Positions 45,372-52,689 of a stretch of DNA of 53,072 bases are shown here, in pieces. Location of the stretch: NCBI GenBank assembly GCA_025928155.1, contig JAICKC010000010.1, positions 1 through 53,072 on the forward strand, read 5' to 3'. The position numbers were made by a program, and so were the translations under genes. Origin of the DNA: Candidatus Saccharimonadota bacterium (GTDB taxonomy: Bacteria > Patescibacteriota > Saccharimonadia > Saccharimonadales > UBA4665). The notes below the pieces were generated by a model. That model was not told where the DNA came from. It worked only from the letters and a program-made list of their open reading frames with translations, and did no database searches. Position 1 is the stretch's first letter. The number at the start of each line of letters is the position of its first letter.

Positions 45372-45954
45372 GTGACAGAGTATGATTTACTGTCAATAGG
45401 CGGGTTAATTTCTATGGCGTACAGTTGTACCGGCTCGCCCGACGCCTGTACGCCCCAATGGTCGCCACCTGGCATAGTAAACTCGCCCGGTCGCCCTATA
45501 GCGTGAAAGCTCATAGGGATGCCGGCGGCATACGATGCTTCGGCTTGCAGTAGCGCCCCGAATACCATGCCCCCAGGCGCGCCTCCGGCGTTTGCGCGAT
45601 CATACTGCCGACTACTTCCGCGTGTTCTTCTGCGTCCATGCCAACACCCCAAAGGTCAAGCTGCGTACCAGATCTACGGCCACCTAGCTCCGCATGCTCA
45701 AATGTCTGGTCAAGCACAAGGCTGCCGAGGCCGGCGGTGCGACCGCTTCGGTCTATCACCACACCATTTTCAAGCCCGAGTGTACGCATATCACGTACCA
45801 TGGATACTAAGGCATGAGGTATGTCTCTGAACCGGTCAGCGGCGCGGGTACGGACCCGGCGCAAGTCGTCAGGCATTGTCGTTGCCGCTTCGACAATTTG
45901 AGGAATCTGATGAAGGGTCCTTGTACCGAATTTTACGAATTTCGCGGTTGCCAT
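45368..45954 (-). pseudogene. unidentified gene split by a frameshift in a G run
   Basis: Two overlapping reading frames join into one protein: frame 1 runs from the ATG at 45954 to about 45575 (MATAKFVKFGTRTLHQIP...AQTPEARLG) and frame 2 from about 45570 to the stop at 45368 (MVFGALLQAEASYAAGIP...NPPIDSKSYSVT). They meet at a run of five G (45570-45574). A sixth G would restore one ORF of about 195 residues. No family recognised. It follows clpP by 26 nt. A sequencing error, decay or phase variation are all possible. Confidence 0.65.
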
Positions 45955-45980
45955 AGCTTTACATCCCTAGGCCTTGGGAG

Positions 45981-46586
45981 CTATGCAGCCTTCTGCGAAA
46001 TTTGGATATCGTTGATGACTTTGTCGACGATGCCATAGTCTTTGGCTTCCTTGGCAGTCATCCAACGGTCGCGCTCCATGTCCTCGTGGATGCGCTCCAA
46101 CTTCTGGCCGGTGTTCTTGGTCATGATTTCCTCAAGCAGCCGCTTGATGCGAAGCGACTCGCGCAGGTCGATCTCCTGGTCAGTGACCTTACCGCGCGTA
46201 CCACTAGACGGCTGGTGGATCATAACGGTGCTGTTGGGCAGGAGGAAGCGCTTGCCTTTGGTGCCACTACTTAGCAAGAACGCGGCGGCGCTGGCCTGAA
46301 CACCGATACCTACGGTCTGTACGTCATTGGTCACATACTGCATAGTGTCGTAGATGGCGAGCGCGTCATACACGCTGCCGCCGGGGCTGTTAATGTATAA
46401 GAAAATATCCTTTTTAGCGTCTTCGGCCTGCAGAAAGAGCATCTGGGCCACGACGATGTTGGCGCTGGCCTCGTTGACGTCAGTGCCAAGGAATACAATT
46501 CGATCTTTGAGCAAGCGGCTATAAATATCGTAGGCCCGCTCGTAGCGGCCTTCGCTTTCAACGACAGTAGGGACTAATACGCTCAT
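45981..46586 (-). CDS. clpP: ATP-dependent Clp protease proteolytic subunit
   Basis: 201 residues from [40 protein letters not shown] precedes this ATG, so the longer frame is rejected. Catalytic triad: Ser in [11 protein letters not shown], His in VMIHQPSS, Asp in [11 protein letters not shown]. Substitutions around the nucleophile (QASAA for AASMG) are mild. ClpP forms a tetradecamer fed by Clp ATPases. It is controlled by a CIRCE element about 125 nt upstream. Confidence 0.97.
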   Translation of the reverse strand: MSVLVPTVVESEGRYERAYDIYSRLLKDRIVFLGTDVNEASANIVVAQMLFLQAEDAKKDIFLYINSPGGSVYDALAIYDTMQYVTNDVQTVGIGVQASAAAFLLSSGTKGKRFLLPNSTVMIHQPSSGTRGKVTDQEIDLRESLRIKRLLEEIMTKNTGQKLERIHEDMERDRWMTAKEAKDYGIVDKVINDIQISQKAA

Positions 46587-46692
46587 ACTACTTACCTCCC
46601 GAAATAAAAACATTATAAGTATTGACCATGATTGACAGTGGACGCAGCACACGCATTCGCTGCTTGTCTTGCTAGCTTTTGGTCACCCTACC

Positions 46693-46721
46693 AGTGTACG
46701 CCTTGGGTTAGCACTCGTCAA
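46693..46721 (-). promoter_or_regulatory. clpP promoter
   Basis: TTGACG (46721-46716), a 17-nt spacer and TACACT (46698-46693). The -35 box is inside the CIRCE element. Confidence 0.75.
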
Positions 46722-46734
46722 CTTAGAGTGCTAG
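46708..46734. promoter_or_regulatory. CIRCE operator (HrcA site)
   Basis: TTAGCACTC, a 9-nt spacer, GAGTGCTAG: 17 of 18 arm bases match the CIRCE consensus TTAGCACTC-N9-GAGTGCTAA bound by the heat-shock repressor HrcA. It overlaps the -35 box of clpP and the end of the upstream gene. Confidence 0.92.
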
Positions 46735-47140
46735 TTTCGGGACAGCCCGTGCTAATCACCAATTTACGAAGGGCATCGCAAAAGAGTACCACTTCATCAC
46801 AATACAGTTCCGGACCTATCTTGCAGTACGGGTTCTCGGTAGCGGCTAGCAGACCGTCGTATCCGTCAGCCACACGGCCTCTCCAATTGCGCGTGAACCT
46901 GCTCGTCTCCTCACCCGGATTGTCTGCACCTATCGGTTCAATGGTGGCAAGTATAAGCGGGCTTATGACGGTTACCCAGCAATTCGTTCTGTCTACTTGC
47001 TGGGTAGAGAAAAACATACGTCCCTCATAATTGGACAGCGCTGGGTCAAACTCACCCGACTTCAGCAGCTCGTCTAAATTCCTCGAGTGGTGATACAGCC
47101 GCTCTCCCACCTCTAAGTTATGCGAAGACAGCAGAGGCAC
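46718..47140 (-). CDS. unidentified 140-aa protein coupled to tig
   Basis: A GTG start 3 nt after the tig stop, with AAGGGG upstream, suggests coupled translation. The sequence (MPLLSSHNLEVGERLYHHSRNLDELL ... FCDALRKLVISTGCP) has no recognised family; it has three Cys in its last 40 residues and no membrane segment. Its last codons are part of the CIRCE element of clpP. Confidence 0.6.
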   Translation of the reverse strand: MPLLSSHNLEVGERLYHHSRNLDELLKSGEFDPALSNYEGRMFFSTQQVDRTNCWVTVISPLILATIEPIGADNPGEETSRFTRNWRGRVADGYDGLLAATENPYCKIGPELYCDEVVLFCDALRKLVISTGCPETSTLS

Positions 47141-47143
47141 GAG

Positions 47144-48430
47144 CTAGCCCCTTGATGCATACCCAACGAGTTTGCTAATGGTTTTCTCGGTGAGGATCCG
47201 GCTGCCTAGTTCGCGGCGATTTTCCACTTTGTCAAGCTCGGCGCGCATTTCTTTATCGTTGTAGCGACCCTTGAGCTCGGCAATGCGGTCGCTCAGCTCT
47301 TTGTCGGTGAACTTGATGCCCTCGGCTTCAGCCACCTCCCCGAGTACCAGGCCGGTTTTTACACGGGCTTCAGCGCTTTCGCGCAAGCCTTCGCGGTGTT
47401 TCTTGTCGGTTTTACCTTCGGCTTCGAGGTGCTCCTGCCAAGTCTGACCACGATATACGAGGTTACGGCGTTCCTCCTCTTCCATACGGTCGATTTCGTC
47501 CTCGATCAGACTATCCGGTATGTCGGCCTTGGCCTTCTCGGCGATTTCGGCGAGTAGGTTGTTCTCGAGAGTACGCTGAGCCTGAGTGTCTTTCTCGGCT
47601 TGCAACTGCTGCTTGACATCAGCCTTCAGCTCGGCAACGGTCTTGAAGGGTCCAACTTTGGCCGCAAACTCGTCGTCCAGCGTAGCCAGCTCGACTTCGC
47701 GCACGGTTTTGAGAGTAACCGTAAAGCTAACTTTCTTTTTTTGCAGGTCCTTCACGCCGTAGTCTTCGGGAAAAGTGACGTCAAACGTCTTCTTGTCGCC
47801 CGGTTTCATGCCAATCACTTCTGGCTCAAACCCGGGGATGAAAGTACCGCTGCCCAAAACTAATGCGTAGTCGCTGCCAGCACCGCCGCTGATCGGCTGC
47901 TTCGTTTCGGCATCTACACCTTTGAAATCGATAACCACCTCGTCACCGTCTTTGGCAGCACGTTGTACTTCGCTCTTGACGCTGTCGCGGCGGCGGAGGT
48001 CATCAACTACGGCCGCCACATCCTTGTCGGTTGTAGGTTCGACTTGCTTGGTCATCTTGATAGCTTTGTAATCGGGCAGTGTAATCTTGCCTACCACATC
48101 GACGGTAGCCTTGAATTCCAGTGTTGTGAATGGCACGAACTTAGTAACATTAACGTCCGGCTGCGAAACCACACGTAGTTTTTCGGCGCTGACTACCTCG
48201 ATGTACAGGTCATTGACGGCGTGTTCCAGGAATTGCTGCTGCAGGCTTTCGGGGTTGGCGTTCTTTTCAACCATTGCCTTCGGCGCATGGCCCTTGCGAA
48301 AGCCGGCCACACTCACGTTTTTGGCAAAATCAGCCAGCACATGATCTTTGACCTTGTCCATGAAAGCTTGGTCGGCTACCACTGTCAGCTCGACTTTAGT
48401 AGGAGATAACTGGGTTTTACTCACATTCAT
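47144..48430 (-). CDS. tig: trigger factor
   Basis: 428 residues. The ribosome-binding motif GFRKGHAPKAMVEK (canonical GFRxGKxP) lies near residue 42, the FKBP-like PPIase domain near 150-235 (GDEVVIDFKG, FIPGFEPEVIGMKPGDKKTFDVTFPEDYG) and a helical C-terminal domain follows. It chaperones nascent chains at L23. A TACAAT box 8 nt before the ATG suggests a leaderless transcript. tig before clpP is a common order. Confidence 0.97.
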   Translation of the reverse strand: MNVSKTQLSPTKVELTVVADQAFMDKVKDHVLADFAKNVSVAGFRKGHAPKAMVEKNANPESLQQQFLEHAVNDLYIEVVSAEKLRVVSQPDVNVTKFVPFTTLEFKATVDVVGKITLPDYKAIKMTKQVEPTTDKDVAAVVDDLRRRDSVKSEVQRAAKDGDEVVIDFKGVDAETKQPISGGAGSDYALVLGSGTFIPGFEPEVIGMKPGDKKTFDVTFPEDYGVKDLQKKKVSFTVTLKTVREVELATLDDEFAAKVGPFKTVAELKADVKQQLQAEKDTQAQRTLENNLLAEIAEKAKADIPDSLIEDEIDRMEEEERRNLVYRGQTWQEHLEAEGKTDKKHREGLRESAEARVKTGLVLGEVAEAEGIKFTDKELSDRIAELKGRYNDKEMRAELDKVENRRELGSRILTEKTISKLVGYASRG

Positions 48431-48472
48431 GAGTCCAGATTGTAACAGATGCGGAACAGATACACCAGCGAG

Positions 48473-49837
48473 CTAGATTTCCAGCAGGTCTCCATCGTCT
48501 TCCGAGTCATCCTCGGTCGGGAGCTTGCTGGCATGGCGGCGGTCGCGCACTATGCTCACGATGCGCTGTGGCCCATGCGTTTCCTCGACGCCGGTCGAGA
48601 GGTCACGCAATTTGAACTGCTCGCTGGCCAGTTCGGCCTCACCGATGAAAATCACGTATGGTATACTCTTTTTGACCGCAGTTCTGATCTGTTTTTCTAG
48701 CTTACGGCCAGTAGAGTCAACAGCTACATTGAGGCCCATTTTGCGCAGTTCCATAATGGCATGCTGGGCTTTTTCGTACATATTGTCACCGATCAGTATG
48801 GCATAGGCATCAGTTTCGCTGTGCAGTTTAGGCAACAGCTCATGGCTCTCCAAGAAGTTCTGCAATGTGGCGTCGCCCATGGCAAACCCAACGGTAGGCA
48901 CCGGCTCCACCCCAAAGAGCCCAACCAGCCCATCGTAGCGGCCGCCACCGAACATGGAACGATTGTTTTCAGGGTCTGTGTCAAATACCTCAAACACCAT
49001 ATCGGTGTAGTAGTCGAAACCACGCATCAAGGTCATATCAAATATGCAGTTCTTGACGTGGTTTTCGCGCAGCAGACTCAGCAACTGTTTCAGGCGCAGT
49101 ACGTGCGGGTTCATATCGAACCCAGCGGGCAAATCTTCCAGCCGTCGGGCTTTAAGCAGCTGTTGCAGACTGTCAAGTATACCGGCCTCGCGCTGACTCG
49201 GTGTGAGTAACGCATCGGCTTGAGCTATGAATTCACTGTGCTCCATCTTTTTCATGTGATCTACTAAGCGGATGAGCGTATCGCGCTGGGTGTGGTCGAG
49301 CCCGAGATAGCTGCCAAACAGTTCATCGATTAGCTTGCGGCTGCTGATCTGAATGCTATATTCGTCAGCCTTGGCACCAAAACTCTTCATGATCTGATCG
49401 GCTACCAGAATGACTTCGTGGTCACCTTCCACGCCTTCTACCCCGAATAGGTCGAAATTAGGCTGCCAGAATTCACGCAACCGGCCGCGCTGCGGTCGTT
49501 CGTAGCGCCACAGATTGGGAATGCTGTACCACCGCAACGGGTACGCCAGCTCTTGTCGGCGGCCCGCCACCATGCGACTGACGGTAGGGGTCATTTCGGT
49601 GCGGATGGTAACCATGCGATCACCGCGGTCTTTGAAAGTGTAGGTTTCGTTATCGATGATTTCTTGATTGCCCTTAGCCAGATATAGCTCGGTAGGCTCC
49701 AAGATGGGCGCAGTATATTCTTCATAGCCGAAGCGTTCGGCGACTTCGCGCATATGCGCGAACATCGCCTTTTGCAGGCGCATGTCTTCTGGGTAAAAAT
49801 CCCGCGCGCCTTTGTAGGGTTGGGTAGAAAGTGTCAT
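48473..49837 (-). CDS. hisS: histidyl-tRNA synthetase
   Basis: 454 residues. Class II motifs: TIRTEMTPTVSRMV, motif 2 WYSIPNLWRYERPQRGRLREFWQPNFDLFG, the His-specific RGFDYYTDMVFEV and motif 3 GGGRYDGLVGLFG. An anticodon-binding domain and an acidic tail follow. It starts 25 nt after hisGE and so lies under the same His leader. HisZ, the regulatory partner of short-form HisG, is a HisS paralogue, but the intact motifs here indicate a true synthetase. Confidence 0.97.
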   Translation of the reverse strand: MTLSTQPYKGARDFYPEDMRLQKAMFAHMREVAERFGYEEYTAPILEPTELYLAKGNQEIIDNETYTFKDRGDRMVTIRTEMTPTVSRMVAGRRQELAYPLRWYSIPNLWRYERPQRGRLREFWQPNFDLFGVEGVEGDHEVILVADQIMKSFGAKADEYSIQISSRKLIDELFGSYLGLDHTQRDTLIRLVDHMKKMEHSEFIAQADALLTPSQREAGILDSLQQLLKARRLEDLPAGFDMNPHVLRLKQLLSLLRENHVKNCIFDMTLMRGFDYYTDMVFEVFDTDPENNRSMFGGGRYDGLVGLFGVEPVPTVGFAMGDATLQNFLESHELLPKLHSETDAYAILIGDNMYEKAQHAIMELRKMGLNVAVDSTGRKLEKQIRTAVKKSIPYVIFIGEAELASEQFKLRDLSTGVEETHGPQRIVSIVRDRRHASKLPTEDDSEDDGDLLEI

Positions 49838-49862
49838 AGTTTCTTCTCCATTTTACTTAATA

Positions 49863-50796
49863 TTACGCAGTATTTCTAGAGGCCAACAGTGCAAGGGCGC
49901 CAAGCAGCGAGCCGCCCTGCTTGGCGTTTGCAATCGCTAGTGCATACAGCAGGTCGGCAGTTTCCGCCTGTACTGTCGCGGTGCCACCCGTACAGAGCTC
50001 CCCTAACAACTCAGCAAACTCTTCTCCCAGCTTCTTACGCAATCTATTATCATCGCCTGCCAGACGTTGCGTGTATGAGTCCTGCTGTCCGGTCGCGGCT
50101 TCACCGACACGCCGCTCTATAGCAGCGACAGCCTCGGCGACTTCCGAAGCGTCAAATATCAACCGCGTGGCACGGGGCGACGACTCTCGCCACACTGCAC
50201 CAAGTGTTACAGGCTGCAGATCGTCGCGAGCTACTATTAGGCAGTTCTGTCGAGCTGTTTCGCCGCTCTTCACTATATCTACCACGCCATCAATATCTGG
50301 ATAGACTTTAGGTGCCGCTTCTACAGAACCGCCCAACGTCGCCATTACTCGTACTGCGCAACCAAGTGCGCCAGATGATCGTTTAGCTGCCCGTGGGTAG
50401 CTAGTGGCTACTTGCAGCGTCTCACCAGACGCAAGCTTTTCCTGTACCTGTGTTGCTCGGACGGACGGAGCTAGTAGTGCTACACGCAGCCCAGTTTGGG
50501 CAACGGTGCGGTACACGAGCCCGTCCTGAGCGCTATCCGTTAGCTCGTCGAAAGTATCCGAGCCGATGAAACCAATACGGTCAGGCCTCGTTAATGCGGC
50601 CGGAATGTCTTTGTCGCGCAGCCGGACATACGTTTTACTGTCGTCTTGGGCAATGAAGTGATCTTCCAGCGAATGTCGGCACGTCTAAGCCGTTTGCTGC
50701 CAAGAGATCTGTCACTGGATCTCGGTTGTCGCCTTTTGGCAATAATACCATCTCGGCGGCGTTATATCGTTCCATTGTTTCTTGAGTGAATATCAT
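49863..50796 (-). CDS. HisG-HisE fusion (ATP phosphoribosyltransferase + phosphoribosyl-ATP pyrophosphohydrolase), frameshifted
   Basis: The ATG at 50796 opens MIFTQETMERYNAAEMVLLPKGDNRD (HisG MxxIALPKGR). A +1 shift near 50667 (gctGgaagat) puts the rest in another frame: KTYVRLRDKDIPAALTRP, IGFIGSDTFDEL, VATSYPRAAKRS, GGSVEAAPKV and the PRPP loop VDIVKSGETARQN. A HisE domain follows: KKLGEEFAELLGEL, ETADLLYALAI. Restoring the frame gives 310 residues. The first two steps of histidine synthesis would be on one chain. The C-terminal His-binding domain of long HisG is absent. Without frameshifting, only a 217-residue part from 50516 could be read as one ORF. First gene of the hisGE-hisS operon. 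Confidence 0.8.
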
Positions 50797-50835
50797 TGTA
50801 AATGTTCCTTTAGTAGTTATTCCGATTAGGGCTGT

Positions 50836-50864
50836 AAAAAACGCCGGAGCGTATCCGGCGTTTT
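50836..50864 (-). terminator. attenuator terminator of the his leader
   Basis: An 8-bp stem ACGCCGGA / TCCGGCGT with a 5-nt loop and six T on the minus strand (extended by A-T pairs to 11). Leader bases 50906-50899 (CGCCGGAG) pair perfectly over 8 bp with the 3' arm (50849-50842), competing with the terminator. Here the leader copies the 5' arm, unlike the other three loci. Confidence 0.85.
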
Positions 50865-50886
50865 GAAGTTCTAAGAGAAGAGCAAA

Positions 50887-50943
50887 CTAACCGACAGGCT
50901 CCGGCGACGTATGTACATGGTGCTGATTAGATCGTATGAACAT
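50887..50943 (-). CDS. histidine leader peptide, 18 aa
   Basis: The peptide is MFIRSNQHHVHTSPEPVG. Codons 8, 9 and 11 are CAC, CAT and CAT. The ATG lies 7 nt after the -10 box. The antiterminator segment begins 4 nt after the last His codon and 13 nt after the first. It precedes hisGE and hisS. Confidence 0.85.
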   Translation of the reverse strand: MFIRSNQHHVHTSPEPVG

Positions 50944-50950
50944 GACTGAT

Positions 50951-50980
50951 ATTCTACAAATGTTTAGCTAGCTCTGTCAA
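50951..50980 (-). promoter_or_regulatory. promoter of the his leader
   Basis: TTGACA (50980-50975), an 18-nt spacer and TAGAAT (50956-50951). The -35 box lies in the last codons of the ROK kinase gene. Confidence 0.8.
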
Positions 50981-51875
50981 ATTTACTCACTTTAGGATCC
51001 AACGAGTCAAAGGCGTGGCGGGCGGCCCCCCAAATAGCTAGGTTACCTTCCCGTGCCTGAAGTATTTCTATACGCGGTAGTCCAGCGTCGGTGAGGGCTT
51101 GCTGCAGTGCAGGTTGGAATAACTTCAGAGACAGCCCCACTTTGCCGCCAATAATGATTTTCTCGGGCGCAAAGTGTGCAAGCACTGCTGCCAGACCACG
51201 GCCGAGCTCCATACCCATTGTCTCATATGCTTTGGTTGCCTCCGGGTCACCTTGCAGCGCTAAGTAGGCGATGCTTTGAGCGCTACGTTGCTCGTCTGGC
51301 TTGGGTGTAGCGTATGCCGCCACCACAGCCCGTGCCGACACGTAATCCTCTAGAATTCCATCTTTGTATGGCAAATCCCACACTTCCCCGCCCAGTGGTA
51401 TGCGTGTATCCTGCTCGACATTCTTACCATCTTCAATGAAGCTGCCGCCTAGGCCGGTGCCGATGGTAAGCGCTACAAAGCGCTCGATACCTGACAATTG
51501 TAGCCACCCTACACCCAATCCAAAGGCACCTGCGTCATTTATAAAGTAAGTTGACAGGCCGGTTCGAGCCTGTAGGAGTTTACCCAGCTTGATGCCATGG
51601 ACAGCCTGAAATTTGTGCACCATGTGCGAGATGCCGGCTTCGTAGTCAAAGGGAGCGGGCATGGCAATTGAGCAGGCCTCCACTTCGCAGTCACTAGTTT
51701 GGGCACGTGCTGCTTCGATGACTTTTACAAGCCCCTCGACTATCTCATCTTCTGTCCCGGCCGATGGGCTGCTCGTCTCAACTGCTTCACCAACGAGCTT
51801 GCCATTTTTCAATACTACGGCTGCATCAACAGTGGTGCCGCCTACATCCACTCCTATTACTGCCCGTTTTGTCAT
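50964..51875 (-). CDS. ROK-family sugar kinase
   Basis: 303 residues. ATP site VIGVDVGGTTVDAAVV at the N-terminus, catalytic Asp in FINDAGAFGLG near residue 113 and phosphate loop LTIGTGLGGSF near residue 137. The Cys-rich zinc motif of many ROK proteins is missing, and there is no DNA-binding domain, so it is a kinase rather than a NagC-type repressor. Substrate unknown (glucose or polyphosphate-glucose type are options). A TAGAGT box lies 6 nt before the ATG. Confidence 0.85.
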   Translation of the reverse strand: MTKRAVIGVDVGGTTVDAAVVLKNGKLVGEAVETSSPSAGTEDEIVEGLVKVIEAARAQTSDCEVEACSIAMPAPFDYEAGISHMVHKFQAVHGIKLGKLLQARTGLSTYFINDAGAFGLGVGWLQLSGIERFVALTIGTGLGGSFIEDGKNVEQDTRIPLGGEVWDLPYKDGILEDYVSARAVVAAYATPKPDEQRSAQSIAYLALQGDPEATKAYETMGMELGRGLAAVLAHFAPEKIIIGGKVGLSLKLFQPALQQALTDAGLPRIEILQAREGNLAIWGAARHAFDSLDPKVSKFDRAS

Positions 51876-52025
51876 GCCATAACTCTATCGCATGCGTACT
51901 GCTTTACAAAGTGGTGTCCTTGAGAGACTTTCTTTTGAACACCCTTTGTAATGACTGAACCATCTCGTCCAGGTCTTCAAAGGGCGCCTGCTTCTTGGGT
52001 ACAAGTAGTTCCTATTCTTTACAAT

Positions 52026-52040
52026 TTCAACGTTGTTGAA
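52026..52040. promoter_or_regulatory. palindromic operator at the TetR promoter
   Basis: TTCAAC-GTT-GTTGAA is a perfect 6-3-6 inverted repeat overlapping the -35 box of the TetR gene. TetR regulators usually repress themselves and the adjacent transporter from such sites. Confidence 0.6.
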
Positions 52041-52064
52041 TTATTAAGCGATCCAGACTATGCT
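52036..52064 (+). promoter_or_regulatory. promoter of the TetR-ABC operon
   Basis: TTGAAT (52036-52041), a 17-nt spacer and TATGCT (52059-52064); the ATG is 8 nt downstream, so probably leaderless. Confidence 0.65.
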
Positions 52065-52072
52065 TATGAATA

Positions 52073-52678
52073 ATGGATGAGACTGCTACAAGGCCGGGCA
52101 GACGGCCAGGCCAAAATAAGACGAAGGCCAAAATTATTGTTGCCGCAGAAGCATTGTTCGCCAAAGAAGGCTTCGACCACACGACAATCAGAGCTATTGC
52201 GAGGCAGGCCGGTGTTGATCCCGCTCTAGTTCTACACTACTTTGATAGCAAGCAAGAGTTGTTTATTGCGGTTATGACGCCGCCGCAGCGGATGCCACAT
52301 AAAATTGCTAAAGAACTAGCAAATGGTAATCCGGAAACGCTTGGCTTGAGGATGGCGACACTTTTCGTAAGTATGCTTGATGCAAAATCCACGAACCATA
52401 TAGTGGTCAACGTTCTTAAGGCCGCTATACGTATTCCCGGCGCTGCGGTTCTCTTAAAAAGGATAATGGTTCGGCCGATATTGAAGGCTTTTAAGGAATC
52501 TGCGCTCGATCATGCTGAGTTACGGGCGACGCTTGCGCAATCACAACTTGTCGGCATGGTGATGACCCGCTACATTCTCAAAGTCGAGCCTCTGGCCTCG
52601 CTGCCCCCTAAAGAGCTTATCGCCTACATTGCGCCTACCTTACAAAGATATTTGACCGGTGATCTAAACGTTAGTTAA
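52073..52678 (+). CDS. TetR/AcrR-family transcriptional regulator
   Basis: 201 residues. N-terminal helix-turn-helix KAKIIVAAEALFAKEGFDHTTIRAIARQAGVDPALVLHYFDSKQELF is typical. The C-terminal ligand domain (ELANGNPETLGLRM...) is of the type found with ABC-2 exporters. It precedes an ABC ATPase gene by 11 nt, so it probably controls that exporter. Confidence 0.93.
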   Translation: MDETATRPGRRPGQNKTKAKIIVAAEALFAKEGFDHTTIRAIARQAGVDPALVLHYFDSKQELFIAVMTPPQRMPHKIAKELANGNPETLGLRMATLFVSMLDAKSTNHIVVNVLKAAIRIPGAAVLLKRIMVRPILKAFKESALDHAELRATLAQSQLVGMVMTRYILKVEPLASLPPKELIAYIAPTLQRYLTGDLNVS

Positions 52679-52689
52679 AAGGAGGTTTT

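Noticed and set aside
50836-50864. a simple terminator for the ROK kinase gene
   Set aside because: A promoter and a His-rich leader ORF lie between the ROK stop and this hairpin, so it belongs to the his operon leader.
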